In this document: positions 18,959 through 27,145 of the stretch, piece by piece
Layout: the number at the start of each line of letters is the position of its first letter
Position numbering within the stretch: the first letter of the stretch is position 1
Position numbers and translations under genes: made by a program
Source of the DNA: Adhaeribacter arboris
GTDB taxonomy: Bacteria; Bacteroidota; Bacteroidia; Cytophagales; Hymenobacteraceae
Reading direction: 5' to 3'
Assembly (NCBI RefSeq): GCF_003023845.1
Contig: NZ_PYFT01000001.1
Span: 3,596,001-3,660,000, forward strand
Length of the DNA stretch: 64,000 nucleotides
Notes under the pieces: generated by a model
What the model was told of the DNA's origin: nothing
Database searches by the model: none
The model's input: the letters and a program-made list of their open reading frames with translations, nothing else

Positions 18959-19912
18959 TTATCTGGAACTGCTAATATTAAGCGGAAAACCACCAACGAA
19001 GCTAATAGAAGTTACAAATTGTGCTCCGGTTAGCCCGGGAATACTTTGGTTCTTTCGCGCGTAAATAATGGGCAAAGAGGCTTCGGCCCGGATATTTTTT
19101 AACCTTAGAGCTAACAAGAGTTCTCCTCCCATATGAACCGTACTTTTGCTTAACAAAAATTGCTTTCTTAATTGCTCTACTTCGGTAGTATGTCGCCCAA
19201 TATCGCCCTGAATACTTCTTAAAATTAAATTGGTGCCAAATCGAATAGAATAACCTTTCTGTCGTCTTAGTTCCTGGGGTACAAATTCATGAAATAAACC
19301 AGTTCTTAAATAAAGTACGGATACATTGGTTGATTTACTGGTTCTTTCTATACCAGTAGAATCTTTGGTGTAGGCGGCCCAGATTTGATTAGAAGCCGAG
19401 GCACTCACTTCAATACCATCAATGTGAAATTTAATTTTCTCGCGGGTAGATAGGCTATCCCATTTAGCGGTGGAGATGGTACCCCGATCAAAATACCACA
19501 ACGAGTTAATAGTAGTAGCTTGTCCGGAACCAGCCGGCACTAATACATATCGGCCGAATAACCGGTTATCCGTTATAATATTGTTTTGCATCAGCGCCGA
19601 AATAGTATCTACCGTAGAAGCTACGTTTACTTTGGCATCTAATTGTAGTTCCAGCCCCGTTTTCCATATCCGCCAGAACAAAACTCCTAAGCCGGTATTT
19701 GCCGCTATTCCTTTGCTGTTTTTATCGTTGTTATAGGCTAATTGAATATCACCGGTTCCAACAAAATAAATTTCAGTAATACCATCCTTTCGGTTAGTAG
19801 TATCCTTTTCCATATTTAATCGGTAGTTCTCAAAAGCAAACTGAGCCTTAGTTCTAGTGGTGAAGAAAGCCAGAAAAGAAAGCAGGAAAGTTAATTTGTA
19901 AATAGTATTCAT
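18959..19912 (-). CDS. Exported protein of unknown function
   Basis: The 317-residue protein has a signal peptide (MNTIYKLTFLLSFLAFFTTRTKAQ). The mature part has beta-rich segments with alternating hydrophobic residues (GLGVLFWRIWKTGLELQLDAKVNV, YSIRFGTNLILRSIQG, GGELLLALRLKNIRAEASLPIIYA), which suggests an outer-membrane barrel or a periplasmic beta protein. I do not recognise a named family. It precedes the LytTR gene on the same strand. The only partner suggestion from context is a membrane regulator. Confidence 0.7.
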   Translation of the reverse strand: MNTIYKLTFLLSFLAFFTTRTKAQFAFENYRLNMEKDTTNRKDGITEIYFVGTGDIQLAYNNDKNSKGIAANTGLGVLFWRIWKTGLELQLDAKVNVASTVDTISALMQNNIITDNRLFGRYVLVPAGSGQATTINSLWYFDRGTISTAKWDSLSTREKIKFHIDGIEVSASASNQIWAAYTKDSTGIERTSKSTNVSVLYLRTGLFHEFVPQELRRQKGYSIRFGTNLILRSIQGDIGRHTTEVEQLRKQFLLSKSTVHMGGELLLALRLKNIRAEASLPIIYARKNQSIPGLTGAQFVTSISFVGGFPLNISSSR

Positions 19913-20245
19913 ACAGGCTGATTTTAAGATTTACAACGAAAGGTATTATTTATCCATGGATAGCATCCTGGGTAACGCAGGATACTCTTCCATACATTAC
20001 TGCAGCAGATTTTGTCCGCAACAATCCTGTTCCTCTCTGCTGGTAAGCCAATAACTACAAACCAAATATTTACAACTAATAAACCTAAGTAATCTAAAAT
20101 TTTATTACCCTAAGCAGCCCTACTTTTCAAAGAACAACTTTATAAATATTGTTCTACAAAAGCAACTTAAAATACTATAGTTTCTTTTTTATGAAACAAG
20201 AAAAGCCAATAGATAAAATCTTAGAATCTGGATTTTTAAAATAAA

Positions 20246-20269
20246 AAAGCCACTCGTTGGAGTGGCTTT
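20246..20269. terminator. Intrinsic terminator-like hairpin
   Basis: Perfect 10-base arms AAAGCCACTC / GAGTGGCTTT with a GTTG loop, flanked by A and T runs, so it can act on either strand. It lies about 120 bp past the GH15 gene stop in the 477 bp gap 19913-20389. That gap is otherwise AT-rich and holds no recognisable gene. Confidence 0.7.
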
Positions 20270-20389
20270 AAATAACTTATAATTTTATAAGGAGTAGTTT
20301 ACCTAACAAACTTAACTACCAACTGCTTATCAACTTTCAGCAGAACTATTGTTGAGTTTAAGTATCATGCTTTTAGGTTTGCCTGCCAT

Positions 20390-22177
20390 TTAAATAAAAT
20401 TAGGTAAGTCAAGGCGTTTGGTAATGCGGTAAGCAGCATTCATTAAACCTACGTGGCTGTAAGCTTGCGGGAAATTACCCCATTGGCTGCCAGTGGTAGC
20501 ATCTACGTCTTCGCTGAGTAAACCTAAATGATTCGTATAAGCCAGCAATCTTTCAAATTCGCGGGCTGCATCCTGCAGACGGCCTACACAAGCCAGCGAC
20601 TCTACGTACCAAAAAGAACAAATCAGGAAAGTAGTTTCCGGAATACCAAAATCATCCTGGTGGCGGTAGCGGTAAAACAAGCCATTTGGCGTTTTCAATT
20701 CCTGCTCCAGGTTGCGCAAATGCGAATGAGCTCTTTCAGAATTTGGATCGAGGTAGCCCATCATTATTAATTGCATGGTACTGGCATCCAAATGCGGCGA
20801 ACCAATGGCATTGGTGTACACTCCCCGTACCGGATCGTAACAAGCTTCAATTTTACTGGCGGCTTCGTTCATCAGGCGCTCGGCCATTTGCGCCATTTCC
20901 TGGTTTTGCAGGTAATTGGCTATTTTTAAGGCCGCTTTGCTACCCGCCCAGTGAAACAAGTAGGTGTAACAATGGTACTGCGCAAAATTACGGAACTCCC
21001 ACAACCCGGCATCGGGCATATCCATGGTGCGCTGAATGTGGTATAAAGTTTTGTAAATAAGTTTTTCCGATTCTACCCGTTCTTCCCCGATAAATCGGCG
21101 GTCGACGTACAAAGGCAGCAAAGCTACCAGAACCTGGCCGTACACATCGTTCTGAATGTGGGTATAGGCATCATTCCCAATACGAACCGGTTTGTTGCCC
21201 AAATAGCCATCTAAGTGGTGCAGCTCCTTCTCTATTAGGTCAGTGCCGGTACTTATAGAATAAAGCGGTTGAAATTTATCTTTTGCTTTGGCCGAGACGT
21301 TGGCAATGTAATGGAAATACCGTTCCAGTTCCTCAAAGTGACCAATGTTATTAAAAGCCGTAAGAATATAATACGTATCCCGCATCCAGCAAAAACGATA
21401 ATCCCAGTTGCGGGTACTGTGAGGAGCTTCCGGCAAACTGGTAGTAGTGGCCGCAATAATAGCTCCGGTATCTTCGTATTGGTGCAGTTTTAAAGCTAAG
21501 GCCGAACGAATAACTTGAGTTTGATAAAAATTACTGATACTAGTATTCTTTACCCAATTGCGCCAGTATTTAATGGTATTAGTCAGGAAAACTTCGGCGG
21601 TACTTTCCAAAGGAGCTTCCAACGGGGCGCCATAAGTTATTACCAAATATTTGGTTTCGTTTAAGACAAAGTATTCCTTATCCAGAATGTAGCTCAAAGA
21701 AATATTGGTGGTTAAACGCATTTCCTCTTCTAATCCCAAAAAAGCAATGTGGTTACTGCTGCGGCGCTGATCTAATTTTTGCGCTCCGTATTGTCCAACC
21801 GGTTCGCAGCATACTTTCACCCGGGGCGAACCAGTTAAAGGTTCTAATTTACGAATGAACATGAGCGGCTTGTAATAACGATCGTACTGCGAAAAGCGCG
21901 GCGCAAAGTCGGTTACCCGGTAACGGCCATCTTCATTTTCTATTTCGGTGCACAGCACGTTCGTATTTTCAATATAATACTGATAACTGTTGTAAGAAGA
22001 GGTGCTGGGCTGGATGCTAAAATCACCACCTTTCTTTTCATCGAGCAAATTGCCAAATACAAAGCTCGAATCAAAACGAGGCCAACACAGCCAGGCTACA
22101 CTGGCATCTTTCCGGATGAGGGCCAGGTAAGCACAGTTACCAATAAGGCCCATGTCATAAGTATGTTTCTGCTGCAT
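20390..22177 (-). CDS. Glycoside hydrolase family 15 protein (glucoamylase/trehalase-like)
   Basis: The 595-residue cytoplasmic protein has no signal peptide. It begins with the trehalase-like N-terminal domain of bacterial GH15 (DMGLIGNCAYLALIRKDASVAWLCWPRFDSS). The (alpha/alpha)6 catalytic part follows, with TRNWDYRFCWMRDTYY near residue 245, HLDGYLGNKPVRIGNDAYTHIQNDVYG, and ETTFLICSFWYVESLACVGR near 535. In actinobacteria such proteins include trehalases and glucoamylases. The neighbouring fused trehalose-6-phosphate synthase/phosphatase makes trehalose hydrolysis or another glucoside step the likely role, though this is inference. It lies 365 bp downstream of the TPS/TPP gene on the same strand. 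Confidence 0.92.
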   Translation of the reverse strand: MQQKHTYDMGLIGNCAYLALIRKDASVAWLCWPRFDSSFVFGNLLDEKKGGDFSIQPSTSSYNSYQYYIENTNVLCTEIENEDGRYRVTDFAPRFSQYDRYYKPLMFIRKLEPLTGSPRVKVCCEPVGQYGAQKLDQRRSSNHIAFLGLEEEMRLTTNISLSYILDKEYFVLNETKYLVITYGAPLEAPLESTAEVFLTNTIKYWRNWVKNTSISNFYQTQVIRSALALKLHQYEDTGAIIAATTTSLPEAPHSTRNWDYRFCWMRDTYYILTAFNNIGHFEELERYFHYIANVSAKAKDKFQPLYSISTGTDLIEKELHHLDGYLGNKPVRIGNDAYTHIQNDVYGQVLVALLPLYVDRRFIGEERVESEKLIYKTLYHIQRTMDMPDAGLWEFRNFAQYHCYTYLFHWAGSKAALKIANYLQNQEMAQMAERLMNEAASKIEACYDPVRGVYTNAIGSPHLDASTMQLIMMGYLDPNSERAHSHLRNLEQELKTPNGLFYRYRHQDDFGIPETTFLICSFWYVESLACVGRLQDAAREFERLLAYTNHLGLLSEDVDATTGSQWGNFPQAYSHVGLMNAAYRITKRLDLPNFI

Positions 22178-22443
22178 CAGGATAGTTTATATAGTTTTTT
22201 AAATACCAATAGGTCAGAAATGGGCGCACCACCCAATTTGCTTATAATTTTGACTGATACGCAGGTTAGCCAACAGTCGTTCAGAAATGATGAAAATGAA
22301 AGAAATAGAACACCCCGTTTTTACGTACTTACTTCTATAAAACTAAATAGCAATTAAGAGTAAACATTTAATTATGAAGCCTTTTAGAATTTAAACTCGT
22401 GTTCTATATCTTTTCAGTGGAATTTAAAAGATTTAAATATCCA

Positions 22444-22486
22444 TCCGGAAGAAGTATCCACTTTTGGGATAGCTTGTTCTTCCGGA
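22444..22486. terminator. Stem-loop between TPS/TPP and GH15 genes
   Basis: Arms TCCGGAAGAA (22444-22453) and TTCTTCCGGA (22477-22486) pair perfectly, with an inner TATCC/GGATA stem. The hairpin is about 57 bp past the TPS/TPP stop and lacks a strong U tract, so it may be an attenuator or RNA-stability element. The rest of the 365 bp gap (22178-22542) shows nothing else. Confidence 0.45.
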
Positions 22487-22542
22487 CAGATATTTTAACG
22501 ATAAAATTTAATTTAAATAAACGTAGAGCTGTTTAAGTTTTC

Positions 22543-24777
22543 TCACGAATAAGTTTGGGGATTAGACGGATCTTCGGTTAGTTCCGGACAGAATGTCTCT
22601 TTGGAACTACCCAGCGATTGCAACAAATTCCGGACGTCTTTTACGGAACCTAAATGAAACTGCGCTACTGACCTTTGCGATCCAACCTTTATGGTAAAAG
22701 TACCCCGGGGCATCAACCGGAACATATCTTCGTCGGTCCGGTCGTCGCCGATGGCCATAATAAAATCCGAAGGATACATTTCGAGCCAGCGAGTGGCGGC
22801 CAAACCTTTATTTACTTCTAAATTTTTAATTTCTACAATTTTGTTTCCTTCCATTACCTGGAGGTTAATATTAGAAGCAATGTAACCCAAGTGATGTATT
22901 AAATCGCGGGACCGCAACTTACCTAAGCCACTAGGCACGCGCCGGTAATGCCATACCAAAGAATAATCTTTTTCTTCGATAAAAGAACCGGCCGTCCGGT
23001 TCACGTAAGCCTCCATGATGGGCCGCACCTCCCGTTTCCAATCGTTTTTTAAGGTAAGAATGGTTTCCCAGTTTACTTCCCGGCGTTTCAGCCACACGCC
23101 GTGTTCGGCAATTAAATCTACGGGTAAGTGTCCGAGCCAATTTTCTAAGGTTTGCCGGTCGCGGCCACTGATAATAACCACCCGGTTGCAATTATCGGCG
23201 GTAAGCTGCTCTAAAATAGTAAGCAATTCCTGGTCAGGGCCGGCTTTACGCGGATCTTTCGTAAACGGCGCCAGGGTACCATCGTAATCGAGAAAAATCA
23301 GGCGCGGAGTTTTTTTCCGGTATTGCTGCTTTAAGTTATCAAGAGCTTCTCCCGTTAAAGGATCGGTAGTGTAAGATTGTTGTTTGATTTTTACGTAACT
23401 CAAGCGGTCCATAAATACTTTTACCCATTGGTGAATATCATACGTTTTAATTAAGGCTTGCATCGCACTCATTTGCGTGATCTGCTCTTCTTCCGGCAAG
23501 ATCAGTGCTTCGTGTATGGCCTCGGCCATCTGGCCTATGTTATTAGGATTTATCTGGATAGCATCGGCTAACTCTTGCGCGGCGCCAGCCATTTCGCTCA
23601 AAATTAAAACGCCTTTCTGGTCGTACTTAGAAGCAATGTATTCTTTACTCACCAGGTTCATGCCATCGCGCATTGGGGTAACCAAACCCACATCGGCTAA
23701 GCGGTAAAAGGCCGATATTTCGGGCAAAGGAAAAGACCGGTAAAAATACTGAATCGGATTCCAGCTAATGGTACGATGCGAACTGTTTATCCGCCCTACT
23801 AATTCATCTATTTCTTCTTTCAGGCGTTTGTATTTCTCAACGGTATCCCGCGAAGGCACCACAATCATAACGAGCGATACTTTTTCCTTAAACTCGGGAT
23901 AACGTTTTAAGAACATCTCAAAGGCATACAAACGATTCGGAATACCTTTAGAATAATCCAGCCGGTCGATGGATATAATAATGCGGGGCGTGCCTATCGC
24001 CGTCCGATATTTTTCCGCTATCCGAATGGTTTCCTCCTCAGATGCCAACGTAGCGTATTTTTCGTAATCAATCCCCATCGGGAAAGCATCTATCAACACG
24101 GCTCGCTGGCCGGTATCAATTAACCCATGTAAGTTAGCGAAGCCTAATAAACGATTGGTCGAACTCAAAAAATGGCGCATGTCGTCGTAGGTATGAAAAC
24201 CAATTAGGTCGGCTCCCAGCATACCTTCTATAATCTCCCGTCGCCAGGGCAGTAACCGAAATATTTCGAAGGAGGGAAACGGAATATGTTGAAAAAACCC
24301 GATACTCACGCCGGGGAGCTTTTCCCGGATAAGTTGAGGCACTAAAAGTAACTGGTAATCATGCACCCAAATGGTATCTTCGGGTTGAGCGAACTTTAGA
24401 ACTTCATCGCAGAATTTCTGATTTACCGCCACGTAGGCTTCCCAGAGCTGCTGCTCGTAAATGGCATACTGGCTGAAATAATGAAAAGTAGGCCATAGGG
24501 TTTCGTTACTAAAGCCTTCGTAGTATTCCTTCACTTCGGTTTCGGTCAGAAATACCGGTTGCATGTTTTCCTTTAACAAAGCTCCTCTAACATATTCCTG
24601 GTCTTGTTCTTCTTCTAAAACTAAGCCCGGCCAGCCCACCCATAAATTATCCCCTTGTTTATACACCGAGCCTAAGCCCGTGGCTAAGCCGCCTTCACTT
24701 GGCTCCAAAGTAATACCTTCTTCTTTTTTCTGTGCTTTTAACGGAAGCCGGTTAGATACAATAATAATTCGTGACAT
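22543..24777 (-). CDS. Bifunctional trehalose-6-phosphate synthase / phosphatase
   Basis: About 744 residues. The N-terminal 470 form a GT20 trehalose-6-phosphate synthase: IIIVSNRLP at the start, EGGLATGLGSV, VWVHDYQLLLVPQLIRE, GFFQHIPFPSFEIFR, IDRLDYSKGIPNRL and RDGMNLVSKEYIA. The C-terminal 250 form a HAD-type phosphatase: FLDYDGTLAP near residue 492 with the nucleophile Asp, VVIISGRDRQTL, and GDDRTDEDMF near 674. It makes trehalose from UDP-glucose and glucose-6-phosphate via trehalose-6-phosphate. The start MSRIIIVSNRLP is preferred over an ATG 33 bp upstream because it matches the family N-terminus. The GH15 gene downstream completes a trehalose module, likely for osmotic or desiccation stress. 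Confidence 0.95.
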   Translation of the reverse strand: MSRIIIVSNRLPLKAQKKEEGITLEPSEGGLATGLGSVYKQGDNLWVGWPGLVLEEEQDQEYVRGALLKENMQPVFLTETEVKEYYEGFSNETLWPTFHYFSQYAIYEQQLWEAYVAVNQKFCDEVLKFAQPEDTIWVHDYQLLLVPQLIREKLPGVSIGFFQHIPFPSFEIFRLLPWRREIIEGMLGADLIGFHTYDDMRHFLSSTNRLLGFANLHGLIDTGQRAVLIDAFPMGIDYEKYATLASEEETIRIAEKYRTAIGTPRIIISIDRLDYSKGIPNRLYAFEMFLKRYPEFKEKVSLVMIVVPSRDTVEKYKRLKEEIDELVGRINSSHRTISWNPIQYFYRSFPLPEISAFYRLADVGLVTPMRDGMNLVSKEYIASKYDQKGVLILSEMAGAAQELADAIQINPNNIGQMAEAIHEALILPEEEQITQMSAMQALIKTYDIHQWVKVFMDRLSYVKIKQQSYTTDPLTGEALDNLKQQYRKKTPRLIFLDYDGTLAPFTKDPRKAGPDQELLTILEQLTADNCNRVVIISGRDRQTLENWLGHLPVDLIAEHGVWLKRREVNWETILTLKNDWKREVRPIMEAYVNRTAGSFIEEKDYSLVWHYRRVPSGLGKLRSRDLIHHLGYIASNINLQVMEGNKIVEIKNLEVNKGLAATRWLEMYPSDFIMAIGDDRTDEDMFRLMPRGTFTIKVGSQRSVAQFHLGSVKDVRNLLQSLGSSKETFCPELTEDPSNPQTYS

Positions 24778-25342
24778 AAGTTTGTTTCGCCTTTTTATCT
24801 GATTAACCATCTTATAAAATAAAGCATAACATCTTCTTTATTTCATAAGCATCTACATAGGAATAGCCAAAGCTTTATCCTATATGAATAGTAGACCTTA
24901 TACGCAGCAAACAAATATTGGCCTTAATTTAACGTAAACTTCATTTTCAATTTTGCGCTTCTATAACTACGAGTTGTTTACAAATAGAGCAACGGCTCAT
25001 TTCCTTTTGGCGATAAGCAGTTGGCTTAAAAAAGAAGCAGACCGATTAAACCCGAAAGCATGTACTCTGACATACAACTCCGAAGATGTGATTCTCTTCA
25101 TCCCTAGAAAGAATTTTTACTACCAGTTTCGGAAGGTAGAAACTTAGAAAAGCAACATCCGGGAACAGCTACTTACTCTAGTAACTATAAGTTGCACTTA
25201 AAATCGTTAGGCAGCTATTTTCAATTTCTGTGACACGTAGAGCCGTTCCGGTAAGTCCGGCGTAATTACCAGTAAAAACAAACTGGCTACTCGCGTTTCC
25301 AGCGGAAAAATTGCGCATAATTTGCGCATTCTCCCATCATTG
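24778..25342. other. Intergenic
   Basis: 565 bp upstream of the TPS/TPP gene. It is AT-rich and presumably holds that gene's promoter, though no clear -33/-7 pair was fixed. One 64-codon open stretch (24953-25147, TTG start) has no family features and is considered chance. Confidence 0.4.
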
Positions 25343-25660
25343 TTACTCTGTAATGGTAGCCAGCAGCAGGATATCCGTAGCATCTGAGCGTTTAGAAATA
25401 GTGGCCGCGGGCAGTTCTTTTCGTAGCCAAATAGTAAATGTAGCCTGATCGGTAACTTGCACCCGGTAACGTTGCCCGGTATTTGGAGGAACTGCCTGCC
25501 GCAGAACCGGGGCCAGTTTTGGCGGATTACTTTTTACCGCCGGAGGAAAAACTTGTTGGGCCAGGCCGCTACCCGGTCAAATAAGTAAAAATAAAAGTAG
25601 CCAGCTATTCTGCTTGCGGCAATCCTTACTCCCACAAACTGTATTCCTAAATCTAAACCC
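25343..25660 (-). pseudogene. Decayed N-terminus of an exported protein
   Basis: On the minus strand the frame reads a signal-peptide-like run (RKQNSWLLLFLLI), then TGA, then continues in the same frame with PGSGLAQQVFPPAVKSNPPKL, QRYRVQVTDQATFTIWLRKEL and a TAA at 25343. The hydrophobic core interrupted by a stop and followed by an A-Q cleavage-like site suggests one former secreted protein broken by a nonsense mutation and truncated after about 80 codons. The mature start resembles N-termini of some exported Bacteroidota subtilases, but I cannot confirm that. No intact ATG is visible. Confidence 0.4.
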
Positions 25661-25861
25661 CCAATTTTAATTTCTGAAGTACCTTATTCAAATATAAAGT
25701 AGGGGTGCGTAACAACCTCTTATAACCGCATACCTTTTGCGTAAGATACGGCTCCTTATAGAAAAAGTCGTGTGTTAAAGAAAATGCCTGATATTTTAGC
25801 TAATTTTTGCGGATTGAGTATTCACGCGGGTAGATTTTACCAGTGTCTTTCTGTTCTTTTT

Positions 25862-26677
25862 TTATAATGGTTGGCAAACGGGACAGAAATACGTGGTTCG
25901 GCCACCCACTTTTATAATTTCCAAGGGAGTACCGTGCCGGGGACAGATTTGCCGTTCGGAAGCAGTAGTTAGAACCGTATCGTCCCACCCGCGGGCATGA
26001 ATCAGAAATAGTTTCGGGAAAGTCTGGTAAACTGCTTCGTGTTCGATGGCCGTTTGTAAAACTAATTGGATAGCCTGGTGTAGTTGTTTAAATTCCCGCG
26101 AACTTAGTGTATTTGCCGGTTTGGCCGGGTGTATCTTTGCTTGAAATAATACTTCATCGGCAATCCAGTTACCAATCCCCGCCAGTATTTTCTGATCCAG
26201 CAACAAAGGTTTTATGGGCGCTTTGCGTTTCTCTAAACTAGTTTGCAATTGTGGTAACGTAATATCCAGAGCATCGGGGCCTAAACCTTTCCTTTGTTGG
26301 TATTCTTCCACTGAAGTTGCCAAACCAATTCGTCCGAATTTACGCGAATCGATAAAAGCCAGCCGGAACCCGTTACTGAAATAAAAAACAACCCGGGCAA
26401 ACCGGGGGGTGTCTTCTTCGTTGCGGTAATAAGCCAAATCGCCAGTCATTCCAAAATGCAGCACCAAAATTTTACCCGAATTTAAAGTAATTAAAAAATG
26501 CTTCCCGATGCGGTGCGTACCGATAAACTGAGTTCCTTTTAAGGCTTGAAGTATGGTATCGTAATCCGTAGTTAGTTGGCGACGCGGATCTTCGGCTTTT
26601 AGATCTACTACCGTTTGGCCAAGCGCTGTTTCTTCAAAATAACGACGATAAGTTTCTACTTCGGGCAGTTCGGGCAT
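25862..26677 (-). CDS. mutM: Formamidopyrimidine-DNA glycosylase (Fpg/MutM) with variant zinc finger
   Basis: The 271-residue base-excision repair enzyme removes oxidised purines. The protein starts MPELPEVE with the catalytic Pro1-Glu2. It has RIGKHFLITL with the conserved Lys, HFGMTGDL, IDSRKFGRI and GNWIADEVLFQAKIHP of the helix-two-turn-helix. The C-terminal zinc finger reads C-P-R-H then 16 residues then C-P-V-C, so the usual second cysteine is histidine (codon CAC). The spacing is intact and His can bind zinc, so the enzyme is probably active. It stands alone on the minus strand. The downstream side (25661-25861) holds only AT-rich DNA. Confidence 0.93.
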   Translation of the reverse strand: MPELPEVETYRRYFEETALGQTVVDLKAEDPRRQLTTDYDTILQALKGTQFIGTHRIGKHFLITLNSGKILVLHFGMTGDLAYYRNEEDTPRFARVVFYFSNGFRLAFIDSRKFGRIGLATSVEEYQQRKGLGPDALDITLPQLQTSLEKRKAPIKPLLLDQKILAGIGNWIADEVLFQAKIHPAKPANTLSSREFKQLHQAIQLVLQTAIEHEAVYQTFPKLFLIHARGWDDTVLTTASERQICPRHGTPLEIIKVGGRTTYFCPVCQPL

Positions 26678-26737
26678 AAAAATTTTTTATTAAATAACCG
26701 TGCGGGTTCTAATAAGTTTTCTGGTTTTTCATGAAAA

Positions 26738-26812
26738 TTCCCCTCCTAAGCGTTAGGGTGGTTAATTATGTATCAGAACAGTCCCCCTTTGAAGGAGGTT
26801 GGGGATGATTTT
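26738..26812. repeat. C/G-rich short intergenic repeat (two half motifs)
   Basis: TTCCCCTCCTAAGCGTTAGG followed by GTGGTT, then CCCCCTTTGAAGGAGG followed by TTGGGGATG. Related blocks occur at 31374-31410, 41201-41236 and 51437-51457. This copy lies directly before the structured repeat at 26821. Confidence 0.6.
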
Positions 26813-26820
26813 ATTTTTAC

Positions 26821-27050
26821 TTCTTTCCGTTGAGACTGTGCCAGTCTCAACGGAAAGCAGCGCTGATGCAGCTTCTACGGTCCGTGTTTTGCCTCGTGGC
26901 CGGCGGGCCTCGTTTGACTCTCTCGGGCCTTCTAGACTTCCTTTCCTCCTTCGTCGGAATGCCTCGTTCCTCGGCACCGGAATTCTAGAAGGCCCTCTAG
27001 AGCCAAACTGGTGTCAGTTATTCTTTGCTCTTGCTTTTACCAAATTTTGC
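26821..27050 (+). repeat. Structured intergenic repeat, copy A
   Basis: One of five related elements. It opens with a perfect 15-base hairpin (26824-26838 with 26842-26856) containing GAGACTG/CAGTCTC. The core GCCTCGTGGCCGGCGGGCC starts at 26891. A long hairpin follows: 26912-26936 pairs with 26984-27008 (21 of 25 positions, inner GGGCCTTCTAGA perfect), capped by the conserved CTCCTTCGTCGGAATGCC and GGCACCGGAA loop region. The tail runs CTGGTGTCAGTT...GCTTTTACCA. It lies between pbpC and fpg, both on the minus strand. Short open frames across it are shadows. Confidence 0.85.
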
Positions 27051-27145
27051 TTCATTTATAACAATTCTATTCATATTTTTTGTAGAGAAGCTTGGTTCAT
27101 TTAAATAATGAATCAGAAAAGCGAAAGATAAAATTAAGTAAAAAG

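Noticed and set aside
15340-20000. Complete two-component system around the LytTR gene
   Set aside because: The LytTR protein has no receiver domain and no histidine kinase gene is adjacent.
24953-25147. 64-codon plus-strand ORF upstream of the TPS/TPP gene
   Set aside because: TTG start, mixed composition, no signal, motif or neighbour support.
26762-27104. Open frames of 71 and 101 codons on both strands over repeat copy A
   Set aside because: They follow the repeat's hairpin symmetry, lack any family feature and are not shared with the other copies.
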